From: Ktedonobacter racemifer
GTDB lineage: Bacteria > Chloroflexota > DTOL01 > JACQYG01
Direction of reading: 5' to 3'
Assembly (NCBI GenBank): GCA_020723545.1
Contig: DYIS01000019.1
Location: forward strand, 1-12,415
DNA: 12,415 nucleotides
Shown here: positions 1-5,950 of the stretch, in pieces
Position numbering within the stretch: the first letter of the stretch is position 1
Layout of the letters: each line of letters begins with the position of its first letter
The notes under the pieces: model-generated
Told to the model about the DNA's origin: nothing
Seen by the model: only the letters and a program-made list of their open reading frames with translations
The model's database searches: none
Translations under genes and position numbers: made by a program

Positions 1-221
1 CCGACATTTCCGCCTTTGGCTTGAGCGGCCAGGAGCTGGCGCTCTACCTGCTGGAAGAAGCTGGAGTGGCCGTGGTGCCCGGGGAGGCCTTCGGCGAGCA
101 TGGTCGAGGGTACTTGCGCATCTCCTATGCTAACTCTTATGATAAGCTCGCAGAAGGCCTGGAGCGCATGGGTGGGGCGTTGGCGCGCCTGTCAACGTCG
201 GGCGGAGCCTGGCAACGATGA
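1..221 (+). CDS. Class I/II PLP-dependent aminotransferase, C-terminal fragment
   Basis: The gene enters from the left edge in frame 3 and ends at TGA 219-221, giving about 72 visible residues. What is seen is the end of the C-terminal small domain of a fold-type I aminotransferase. A helix is followed by GVAVVPGEAFG and then GYLRISYANSYDKLAEGLERM. In the aspartate aminotransferase superfamily (subfamily I-gamma/Ib style) the Arg in the 'LRIS' strand binds the substrate alpha-carboxylate. The PLP lysine lies upstream, outside the window, so the amino-acid substrate cannot be told. An aldolase of the DHDPS family follows 140 nt downstream on the same strand, so the two may be transcribed together, but no promoter or terminator is obvious in the gap 222-361. 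The short Gly/Arg-rich tail after the last helix is probably disordered. Confidence 0.85.
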   Translation, partial: DISAFGLSGQELALYLLEEAGVAVVPGEAFGEHGRGYLRISYANSYDKLAEGLERMGGALARLSTSGGAWQR

Positions 222-361
222 CGACGGGCTGGCTTGCCCATTCGTTCCTCGCTGCGTGTCTTGGGTTGCGGCAGCGATCGCGGGATGGCGCCTCGACACG
301 GTTCCGGATCGTGACTTCGACCGGAGAGCCCTGCCTATCGAAAACAACAATGAGGTGAAAG

Positions 362-1264
362 ATGAACACGCATTTTCGCCCGCAGGGAATCATTACTGCT
401 CTGGCTACGCCTTTGCACCAGGACCAGACGGTGGACGAGGAAGCCTTGCGACGGCTGGTTGAGCACGTGCTGGCGAATGGAGTCCATGGGGTGTTCGCGG
501 TGAGCACCCAGGGGGAGTTCTACGCTCTCTCCGCGGCCGAAAAAGAGCAAGTCACCGCCATAGTGGTGGACCAGGTCCATGGCCGCGTTCCGGTCTACGT
601 CGGCACTGGGGCCACCACCACCGCCGAATGCATCGCCCTGGGAAAGCGTGCGGCGGCCTTGGGGGCTGATGCCCTTTCCGTCATAACCCCGTACATGGTG
701 AGGCCGAGTCAAAGGGAATTGCTCGCGCACTACCGTGCCATCGCCTCGGCGGTGGACCTGCCGGTGGTGCTGTACAACAACCCGCCTCGCACCGGTGTGA
801 GCCTGAACACCGCCACCGTGGTAGAGCTGGCTAAGCTGGACAACGTGGTGGGCATTAAGGACTCCAGCACCGACCTAGTGCAGACGATGGAATACATTGA
901 CGAGTGCCCAAGGGGTTTCTGCGTTCTGGCAGGCAACGACGCCCTTATTTGTGCCACGCTCTTGATGGGCGGCACGGGGGCCATTGCTGCCTCGGCCAAC
1001 GTGGCACCCAGGCTCGTGGTTGATCTTTATGAAGCGGTGTGCCGGGGCGATGTGGCCACGGCGGTGGAGCTTCAATACCGGCTGCTGCCACTGCGCCGAG
1101 CGTTTAACCTGGGCACGTTCCCAGTGGTGATCAAGGAGGCCATGGAGCTCATTGGCCTGCCCGCTGGACCGGCCAAGGGCCCTGTGGGAGACCTGGAGGA
1201 AGAAGCCCGAGACCAGTTGCGACATGTCCTGGACAAGCTGGGCCTGCTATGGTCACCAGCCTGA
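362..1264 (+). CDS. Dihydrodipicolinate synthase / N-acetylneuraminate lyase family aldolase
   Basis: A 300-residue class I (Schiff-base) aldolase of the DHDPS/NAL superfamily, the usual length for a single (beta/alpha)8 barrel. The Schiff-base lysine is K166 in GIKDSS, and the conserved tyrosine is Y138 in LYNNPPRTG with R143 after it. The N-terminal ITALATP strand and the loop STQGEFYALS (48-57) align with the E. coli DapA loop GTTGES. Two DapA hallmarks differ. The second Thr of the loop is Gln (Q50), and the second Tyr of the DapA TPYYNRPSQ motif, the dimer-crossing proton-relay residue, is Met (M112 in TPYMVRPSQ). The first step is therefore probably still pyruvate Schiff-base formation, but the second substrate need not be aspartate semialdehyde. 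ATG 362 was chosen because GAGGTG precedes it at a suitable distance. It may form an operon with the upstream aminotransferase. Alternatives are a divergent DapA, a KDG-type aldolase or a hydroxyproline-pathway lyase. Confidence 0.9.
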   Translation: MNTHFRPQGIITALATPLHQDQTVDEEALRRLVEHVLANGVHGVFAVSTQGEFYALSAAEKEQVTAIVVDQVHGRVPVYVGTGATTTAECIALGKRAAALGADALSVITPYMVRPSQRELLAHYRAIASAVDLPVVLYNNPPRTGVSLNTATVVELAKLDNVVGIKDSSTDLVQTMEYIDECPRGFCVLAGNDALICATLLMGGTGAIAASANVAPRLVVDLYEAVCRGDVATAVELQYRLLPLRRAFNLGTFPVVIKEAMELIGLPAGPAKGPVGDLEEEARDQLRHVLDKLGLLWSPA

Positions 1265-1301
1265 CCTACTGGATCGTGGAGAGAACGAAGTCCAGCGCCG
1301 G

Positions 1302-1339
1302 TTTTCACTTGAAGACGCGTTTTCGCAGTGTGGTGAAAA
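1302..1339. terminator. Weak inverted repeat between convergent genes
   Basis: TTTTCAC at 1302-1308 and GTGAAAA at 1333-1339 are perfect 7-nt inverted repeats around a 24-nt loop, which contains a small GCG-TTTT-CGC hairpin. It lies between the convergent ends of the aldolase (1264) and the minus-strand gene (1349), where a bidirectional terminator would be expected. The long loop and A/T-only outer stem make it a weak candidate. Confidence 0.25.
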
Positions 1340-1348
1340 TGGGCCGTC

Positions 1349-1753
1349 TCAACGTATGTCCGCCATCTCACTGGCGCGTAGCAGTTTCCCGAGGGTCGTC
1401 GCCACAAACGTGATCCTCCGCCACCTCCTGCTGACCACCGGCCTGGGCAGCCTTTGCAGCTCGCCGATGGCAATCCGGTAGTAGTCATCGTCGGCCCTGG
1501 GATGAGTGGGCTCGCCGGGGAGCAGATCCCGGCGCCTGGCTATGCTGATCCCCCTTACTTCGGCATAATAGTTGATGGCCCACTTTTCCTCCCCGAAGAC
1601 CCTGGTCTGATAGAGGGCCAGGTAGTCGACCTCCAGGTCCTTGGGCGCCCTCTTCACCGGGAGGCGATACCAGTGCTCATCCCGGGCGATGGCGAAGTCC
1701 CGGGGGCTATTCATGATGGCTACCAGCACTTTCTTATCTTCGTCAGGCGGCAT
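1349..1753 (-). CDS. Conserved-looking small protein of unknown function, possibly an orphan N-terminal domain
   Basis: A 134-residue protein without signal peptide or membrane segment. It is rich in ordered motifs: an N-terminal VLVAIMNSPRDFAIARDEHWYRLPV segment (about 9-33), a mixed block LALYQTRVFGEEKWAINYYAEV (about 46-67), then HPRADDDYYRIAIGELQRL and the WRRITFVATTLGKLL strand-helix end. From memory these motifs resemble the N-terminal part of longer proteins in cyanobacteria and Chloroflexota in which a nuclease-like region can follow; here the reading frame stops right after that block. I do not recognise a function. ATG 1753 is preceded by AGGGG at about 7 nt, and a well-formed promoter lies just upstream (1796-1824), so it is probably expressed as its own unit. 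It is convergent with the aldolase and downstream of the terminated PepSY-like gene. Confidence 0.75.
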   Translation of the reverse strand: MPPDEDKKVLVAIMNSPRDFAIARDEHWYRLPVKRAPKDLEVDYLALYQTRVFGEEKWAINYYAEVRGISIARRRDLLPGEPTHPRADDDYYRIAIGELQRLPRPVVSRRWRRITFVATTLGKLLRASEMADIR

Positions 1754-1795
1754 GGGATTCCCCTGCGGCGTCCTCCATTCTTTACTGGTAAATAA

Positions 1796-1824
1796 ATTGT
1801 ACCAGAACTGGTGTGCCTAGCCAA
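1796..1824 (-). promoter_or_regulatory. sigma70-type promoter for the gene at 1753
   Basis: Read on the minus strand: -35 TTGGCT (complement of 1819-1824), a 17-bp spacer and -10 TACAAT (complement of 1796-1801). Transcription would start near 1788, leaving a leader of about 35 nt. The spacer and start region carry repeated CTGGT/ACCAG half-sites: ACCAG-AA-CTGGT at 1801-1812 and CTGGTA near 1785-1790 facing TACCAG. These could be an operator, although the gene's regulator is unknown. Confidence 0.6.
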
Positions 1825-1835
1825 GGGCATCGGGG

Positions 1836-1870
1836 AAAGAAAAAAGGGCGACGAAGACTCTTCGCCGCCC
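1836..1870 (-). terminator. Rho-independent terminator of the PepSY-like gene
   Basis: The 11-nt arms GGGCGACGAAG (1846-1856) and CTTCGCCGCCC (1860-1870) enclose a 3-nt loop with a single mismatch. On the minus strand the stem is followed by TTTTTTCTTT (complement of 1836-1845). It lies 20 nt beyond the stop of the gene ending at 1891 and just before the promoter of the next minus-strand gene. Confidence 0.85.
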
Positions 1871-1890
1871 CTTACGCGCCATCTCGGTGG

Positions 1891-2646
1891 CTAGTCCAGT
1901 TCCTTCATCCGGATAAAGTCCCCGTGCCAGGTGTGGTACCAGACCTGGCCGCTGTAGCCGTTGACGCTGAGCATGCCGTAGACCTTGCTGCCCTGCAAGA
2001 CGTGGAGCCCGTAGTACCCATAGAAGGTGTCCACCTCTTCGTCGGCCTGGGTGCCGGGCAGGTTGGCGTCTAGATACTGTTGGGCATAGCGCCGGGCCTG
2101 TTCCCCGGTCACCGGCATCTGGGCCGTAGGGGAACTGCGCCGGAACCAGCCGCCCATCATGCCTCCGCCACCCATCATGCCGTACTTGGTGTTCCACATC
2201 ATGTTCGGGCCCATCTCCGGAGTGACAATGCCTGAGTATTTGTCGATGAGCACCTCAAAAGCGTGAATGCCGGTGCTCTTCTCTTTGTACTCGGCGTAGA
2301 AGTTGTTCGTGAACTCCATTACCTCAGTGGGCTCGATGTCGGTGTAGCCTCGGGATGCCGGGAAGGCCTTGGCGATGTCCACGGCCTGGTCCAGGGTTAT
2401 GGCCGAGGATCCCGGTGGAACCGCCTGGCCCCACCGGCCCATCATGCCGCCGGGCCCCCATCCGCCCGGGAAACCGCGGCCTCCCCCCAAGCCCTGCGGG
2501 CCCGGTCCTTGGACGTCAGGCGACCACGCCGCCGTCCGGCTCAAGCCCCGGCCCAGGGCCACTAGACCAGCCGCCCCGGCCACCAAAACCAGCCCTACCA
2601 GGGCGGCGCTGGTGACCAACAACAACCATTTGAATGCGCTTTTCAT
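1891..2646 (-). CDS. Membrane-anchored PepSY-like protein with Gly/Met-Met-rich linkers
   Basis: A 251-residue protein. The start ATG 2646 (MKSAFKW) is preferred over an in-frame ATG at 2658 because GAGG lies 6 nt before it. Residues 7-31 form one hydrophobic signal anchor; the rest should lie outside the membrane. A Gly/Pro linker (about 40-75) contains GGWGPGGMMG. A first alpha/beta module (ITLDQAVDIAKAF to IDKYSGIVTPEMG) has the helix, strands and 'tG.v' ending of PepSY-type domains. A second linker with MMGGGGMMGG follows. The second module (PVTGEQARRYAQQYL to VNGYSGQVWYHTWHGDF) repeats the pattern and ends in an aromatic/His stretch. PepSY-like domains are often envelope inhibitors or binding modules. 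Met-Met motifs can bind Cu(I), but this is only a suggestion. It is the last gene after the zinc-ribbon gene, 171 nt downstream of it, with its own stem-loop-filled leader and a strong terminator. Confidence 0.75.
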   Translation of the reverse strand: MKSAFKWLLLVTSAALVGLVLVAGAAGLVALGRGLSRTAAWSPDVQGPGPQGLGGGRGFPGGWGPGGMMGRWGQAVPPGSSAITLDQAVDIAKAFPASRGYTDIEPTEVMEFTNNFYAEYKEKSTGIHAFEVLIDKYSGIVTPEMGPNMMWNTKYGMMGGGGMMGGWFRRSSPTAQMPVTGEQARRYAQQYLDANLPGTQADEEVDTFYGYYGLHVLQGSKVYGMLSVNGYSGQVWYHTWHGDFIRMKELD

Positions 2647-2666
2647 TTCGTGCCTCATTTCCAGTT

Positions 2667-2748
2667 GGCGGGGGACAGCCCGCCCCCCGCCTATATCCAA
2701 CCGATGCCAAACGGCATCGGAGAGTATTGGCCCAACCGCGTTGGGCCA
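2667..2748 (-). promoter_or_regulatory. Leader with three consecutive perfect stem-loops
   Basis: Three perfect inverted repeats lie in a row upstream of the gene starting at 2646. They are 2667-2691 (8-bp GC arms, GGCGGGGG with CCCCCGCC, 9-nt loop), 2701-2720 (CCGATGCC-AAAC-GGCATCGG) and 2728-2748 (9-bp arms TGGCCCAAC and GTTGGGCCA, 3-nt loop). The first ends about 10 nt before the SD. None is followed by a T-run on the minus strand, so they do not look like simple terminators. They could set relative expression after processing of a transcript from 3261, or be REP-like elements. Confidence 0.55.
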
Positions 2749-2817
2749 CTTGCCAAAGACGCCAGGCCTCAGTTACCGCAGCCCCGGCGTTCTTTTTAAA
2801 GAATCCGAGCCTTGGCC

Positions 2818-3261
2818 CTAGCCCAGCTTGTTTCCGCAGTACGGACATACCTGCCAGTCCGCCTGCACCGGCTTCTGGCAGCTCTTGCAGGTGGCGCTGG
2901 GCTGAACCGCCGCCGTGGCCCCAGGGACGCGAGGCGCGCTGAAGTACTTCACCAACCACACGATGCCCAGGACCAGCAGGACCAGGAACAGCACCGGCAG
3001 GCCCACCATGACCGCCATGGCCAGGAGCTCGAAGAGCCCGAGACCGAATCCCGGCCCTCCCATCATCCCTCCTGGAAACCAGCCACCCATCATCCCTCGG
3101 CCACCCATCATGCCGCCGGGCCCCCAACCGCCCCCGAAGTACCCGGGTCCGTAGCCGCCGAACCCGCCGAATAATATCGGCAAGAGGGCGATGCCCACAC
3201 AGAAGACCAGGAGCACCACCAGTCCGAAGACCAGGGCCCCCAGCCAACCACTTCTACCCAT
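2818..3261 (-). CDS. Two-TM membrane protein with GGMMGG repeats and a C-terminal zinc ribbon
   Basis: A 147-residue protein. The start is ATG 3261 because a full AAGGAGGT lies 7 nt upstream; the longer TTG frame start at 3279 overlaps that SD. TM1 covers about 6-31. A Gly/Pro/Met/aromatic loop (32-73) follows with GGMMGG-type repeats at 49-54, 56-60 and 64-69. TM2 is about 76-104. A short linker leads to a zinc-ribbon tail, CKSC (125-128) and CPYC (139-142), a rubredoxin-like knuckle pair. If both TMs span, the ends share one side, with the Met-rich loop on the other; a cytoplasmic zinc ribbon and an outward-facing Met loop is the likely topology. The function is unknown. The shared GWGPGGMMG motif and adjacency tie it to the PepSY-like gene downstream. 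It is likely controlled by the OmpR/PhoB-type repeat at 3325-3346. Confidence 0.75.
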   Translation of the reverse strand: MGRSGWLGALVFGLVVLLVFCVGIALLPILFGGFGGYGPGYFGGGWGPGGMMGGRGMMGGWFPGGMMGGPGFGLGLFELLAMAVMVGLPVLFLVLLVLGIVWLVKYFSAPRVPGATAAVQPSATCKSCQKPVQADWQVCPYCGNKLG

Positions 3262-3314
3262 TGTCGAAACCTCCTTCAAACAGACTGGACAATTCCTGTC
3301 CGATTTGTGCCCTG

Positions 3315-3346
3315 ATCATAACGCATAAATGTGAAGAGATTATGAA
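3315..3346 (-). promoter_or_regulatory. Pho-box-like direct repeat over the -35 region with a -10 TATGAT
   Basis: On the minus strand two copies, TTCATAATCTC (3346-3336) and TTCACATTTAT (3335-3325), start exactly 11 bp apart. That is the spacing used by OmpR/PhoB-family response regulators, and the TCATA/TCAC cores resemble the E. coli Pho box. TATGAT (complement of 3315-3320) follows 4 bp later as a -10 with no good -35. This is the layout of an activator-dependent promoter. Transcription from about 3308 would give a leader of about 47 nt to the ATG at 3261. Confidence 0.5.
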
Positions 3347-3415
3347 GAAATGAGGGGATTTTGTTTAAGCCGCCAAATCCGTCCCTGGCCCTGTGGTGTA
3401 CCGATTAAACAATCG

Positions 3416-3449
3416 AAACACCCGTGCCGATGCGGCGCCGGGTGTTTTT
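3416..3449 (-). terminator. Strong hairpin terminator after the VIT-VWA gene (possibly bidirectional)
   Basis: The 9-bp perfect arms AAACACCCG (3416-3424) and CGGGTGTTT (3439-3447) enclose a 14-nt loop with an inner GCCG-CAT-CGGC type stem. Read from the minus-strand gene ending at 3485, the stem is followed by TTT and a T-rich stretch. On the plus strand it ends in TTTTT. It separates the VIT-VWA gene from the promoter of the zinc-ribbon gene. Confidence 0.8.
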
Positions 3450-3484
3450 ATCAATGGTGGTAGACAAGACCGACAGACACCTTC

Positions 3485-5716
3485 CTACGTCTCGACGAGC
3501 CTCTTCACCCAGCGCCAGAGACGGGCCAGAAGGTTATCGTCGGGGACGGGCGGGATGATGCTGGAGGGTGGCGTGGGCCTGGTCGGCACGGTCACCGAGG
3601 GGTAACTGCCCTCCGCCACCTGGTAGGCCACGCCGTCCAGGACCACGATCACCTGCTTCCCCAGGGCGAAGTACTTGCCCCACTGGGGATAGCCCGCCAG
3701 GAGCTTGAAGTAATCCTCGCCACCGAAGTTTATTTTAATTAGTTTCATGCCCTCCCGGTAGGTGGAGTCGGTCCAGACCCCCTGGCGCAGGATGAAGGTC
3801 TTCTCTCCCACCGGCTTGATCTCCGGTGCCGTGACGGTGGTCTCGGCCTGGCGCAGCTCCTTTTGTCCCTGGCTGTTCAACACCGCCTGGGGCCCCGAGG
3901 TGGGCGCGGGCCTGGCCATCATACGGTGCAGGTCCTCCGCGGCCTTTTCCGGCCCGCCGGCGGCGAACAGGTTGTGGCGCTCGTCCACCAGGAAGGAAGT
4001 ATACGGCGTCATGATCCCGTAGCGCAGGCTCAGGGCCACGATCTCGTCCACTAGCTCCTTGTTCTGCCCGTGCAGCCGGATCTGGGTCAGGAGATAGCCG
4101 ATCTTGCGCGTTGCCCAGAGACGGGGGATGAAGTCATTGGCTCTGCTCTCTTTGGGAAAGACTACGTCTTCGTATTCGAAACGTCGGGGCCGATCGCCCA
4201 GGCGGCCAGCCAACGTCACCGTGGCGGCCCCATCGTTGCGGTAGCGGCCCAGCAGCACCAGTTGGCTCCCCTGGAACAGGTCCGGCAGCGGGTCTGGATA
4301 CATGTCGTAGACCTTGATCCGGCCGAAACCCAGCTCCAGGTCCGACAAAACCGGCAGGTTGATCTTGGTGTAAAAGCCCGATAGCCTGGCCTCCAGGTCC
4401 TCGCCGGGGCGCACGTATTCGCTTGTGCCCCGGTGGTTCTGGGCCAGGGTGTCCAGGAGAGTGGTGTTCACGTCGTCGCCCACGCCGAAGACGAAGAGCC
4501 GGGTGGACGGTCCGGCCACTCGCTTGACGCTGTCCAGGATCTGCTGGGGGTCGGTGAGACCGGCGGTGGGCAGGCCATCGGTGAGGAAGATGATCATCGC
4601 CGGCCGTCCGGAGTCCGCGTCTTTCATGGCCTCCGTGAGGGCCTGGCTGATGTTGGTTCCGCCACTGGCCACCAGGCCATCTACGAAGCGCCGCGCTTCG
4701 CCCCGCTGGGCCGCGGGCACCAACCCATCGGCGTACCGGGTCACCGCGGTATTGAAGGCGATGACGTTGAAGCGGTCGAAGTCGTTCAGGTTATCCAGCA
4801 CGTAGCGCAGGGCCTCCTTGGCCTGGGACAGCTTCTTCCCTTGCATGCTGCCGGAGGTGTCCAGGACGAAGGTCACATCCTTGGGGGCGATCTTCACGCG
4901 TTCGAACTCGTACTTTGGTGCCACCAGGAGCAGGAAGAACCCATCCTCTCCTCGCTCCCGATAGGTCAGGAGGTTCAGGCCAAAGTCCTGGGGTGAGACC
5001 GTGTAATACAGCAGGAAGTCCCTATCGGGTTTGACGTTCGTTTGCTCGTAGCTGGCCTCGGCGGCGTAGGCGCCGGTCTTCTTGATCGCCACCTGGTGAC
5101 TGGGCGAGTATACGGCCTTGATCTGCTCTCGGGAAGTGATCCGGACGTGAATGGTCACCTCTTGCAGCGGGCGAGAGGAGAATTTCTCAGTGTTCAGGGG
5201 GTACAGGTAACGCACCAGGCCCTGGTCGGCCGAGAGCACCTGGCTGTACTCGAGCTGGACGCGCTTCTCGCCCCGGGCCGGGATGGGAAAAATGCTGGCC
5301 CGGAAGGCGTTGCGGCCCACGTATTCCAGCAAGGCGGGATCCCGGCGGCCTCGGACGATCTGCTCGTAGATCTGCCGGGCCTGGTTTTTATCCAGGATCT
5401 TGCCCTCCAGCCGCCGGCCGTCCACGTACATGGCGAAATCGGAGATGGCGGCCTCTTCGGGCAAGGGAAAGATGTAAGTGCCCTCCAGGTCGCGGTCGGT
5501 GTCGTTCACGAAGACCTGGTCCACCCTGGTCACCGCCACCTGGTTGTCGATGGTCACCTGTACCCGGTGGTACTTCACCGCCAGGTAGGGCAGGATGGCG
5601 GGCGGCAGGTGCGGAGGCGGGTGGGGGATGATGATGCCGTCGGCGCTGGCCACCCCTGGCGTTGAGAGAAAAAGGGACGCCGCTAGTGTCACTAGGGCCA
5701 TAAATCTTGTCTTCAT
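3485..5716 (-). CDS. Secreted VIT domain / von Willebrand factor type A domain protein
   Basis: A 743-residue protein from ATG 5716, chosen because AAGGAG stands 7 nt upstream and a signal peptide begins there (MKTRFMALV, hydrophobic to about 22, cleavage likely after ASA25). A Pro-rich linker is followed by a VIT domain (about 44-164), shown by DQVFVNDTDRDLEGTYIFPLP and by ARQIYEQIVRGRRDPALLEY, as in inter-alpha-trypsin inhibitor heavy chains. A VWA domain follows (about 281-440) with a complete MIDAS: DTSGS (286-290), T354 in SGGTN and D380 in LTDG, so it should bind a divalent metal and a ligand protein. The C-terminal 250 residues hold a beta-rich region (KIGYLLTQIRLHG, SLRYGIMTPYTSFLVDE) and a final module around YFKLLAGYPQWGKYFALGKQVIVVL. 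No sortase motif or C-terminal TM is seen, so it is probably exported and released or bound non-covalently. It appears to be monocistronic. The partner is unknown. Confidence 0.9.
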   Translation of the reverse strand: MKTRFMALVTLAASLFLSTPGVASADGIIIPHPPPHLPPAILPYLAVKYHRVQVTIDNQVAVTRVDQVFVNDTDRDLEGTYIFPLPEEAAISDFAMYVDGRRLEGKILDKNQARQIYEQIVRGRRDPALLEYVGRNAFRASIFPIPARGEKRVQLEYSQVLSADQGLVRYLYPLNTEKFSSRPLQEVTIHVRITSREQIKAVYSPSHQVAIKKTGAYAAEASYEQTNVKPDRDFLLYYTVSPQDFGLNLLTYRERGEDGFFLLLVAPKYEFERVKIAPKDVTFVLDTSGSMQGKKLSQAKEALRYVLDNLNDFDRFNVIAFNTAVTRYADGLVPAAQRGEARRFVDGLVASGGTNISQALTEAMKDADSGRPAMIIFLTDGLPTAGLTDPQQILDSVKRVAGPSTRLFVFGVGDDVNTTLLDTLAQNHRGTSEYVRPGEDLEARLSGFYTKINLPVLSDLELGFGRIKVYDMYPDPLPDLFQGSQLVLLGRYRNDGAATVTLAGRLGDRPRRFEYEDVVFPKESRANDFIPRLWATRKIGYLLTQIRLHGQNKELVDEIVALSLRYGIMTPYTSFLVDERHNLFAAGGPEKAAEDLHRMMARPAPTSGPQAVLNSQGQKELRQAETTVTAPEIKPVGEKTFILRQGVWTDSTYREGMKLIKINFGGEDYFKLLAGYPQWGKYFALGKQVIVVLDGVAYQVAEGSYPSVTVPTRPTPPSSIIPPVPDDNLLARLWRWVKRLVET

Positions 5717-5774
5717 TCTCTCGCTCCTTCTTCCTTTACCAGCAAAGAAACCTGGCCTCGCCGCTCCTTCCCCT

Positions 5775-5803
5775 TTAATAGACGCCCCTCGGCGTCGGAA
5801 AGT
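5775..5803 (-). promoter_or_regulatory. Weak candidate promoter with adjoining inverted repeat, VIT-VWA gene
   Basis: On the minus strand TATTAA (complement of 5775-5780) could be a -10, with a poor -35 (CTTTCC) 17 bp upstream. Directly against it lies a perfect inverted repeat, GACGCC-CCTC-GGCGTC (5781-5796), inside the spacer. The layout suits a repressor or activator site, but the promoter match is weak. Confidence 0.25.
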
Positions 5804-5862
5804 TCCCATTCGAATGGCTCTGCCGGGTTTGAAACCTTTAGCTCGGAACCATGGTGCTCTGG

Positions 5863-5892
5863 TTGACAGCCCCTTCGCCCAAGGGTTATAAT
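5863..5892 (+). promoter_or_regulatory. Consensus sigma70 promoter of the FBPase gene
   Basis: A perfect TTGACA (5863-5868), an 18-bp spacer and a perfect TATAAT (5887-5892). The start would be near 5899, leaving about 50 nt of leader that ends in an AGGAGG-type SD before ATG 5951. It is the strongest promoter in the window and suggests constitutive high expression. Confidence 0.88.
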
Positions 5893-5950
5893 CGCCTCGG
5901 TCGGCGTCGGCGCTGACGTGGACCTAACATGCCGCGCCAGGAGGAGGACG

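Noticed and set aside
272..281. GCGATCGC palindrome upstream of the aldolase gene
   Set aside because: A lone 8-mer, too short to support a repeat family or site.
1846..1870. Inverted repeat considered as a CRISPR-like or operator element
   Set aside because: A single stem with a T-run on the correct strand beyond a stop codon is a standard terminator.
2516..3247. 243-residue minus-strand frame across the two Met-rich genes
   Set aside because: It spans the intergenic leader and reads the two real genes out of frame; the real frames have signal anchor, TMs and zinc ribbon.
4433..5665. Plus-strand frames of 187 and 207 residues opposite the VIT-VWA gene
   Set aside because: Antisense shadows with no SD and no recognisable motif; the minus strand has complete VIT and VWA domains.
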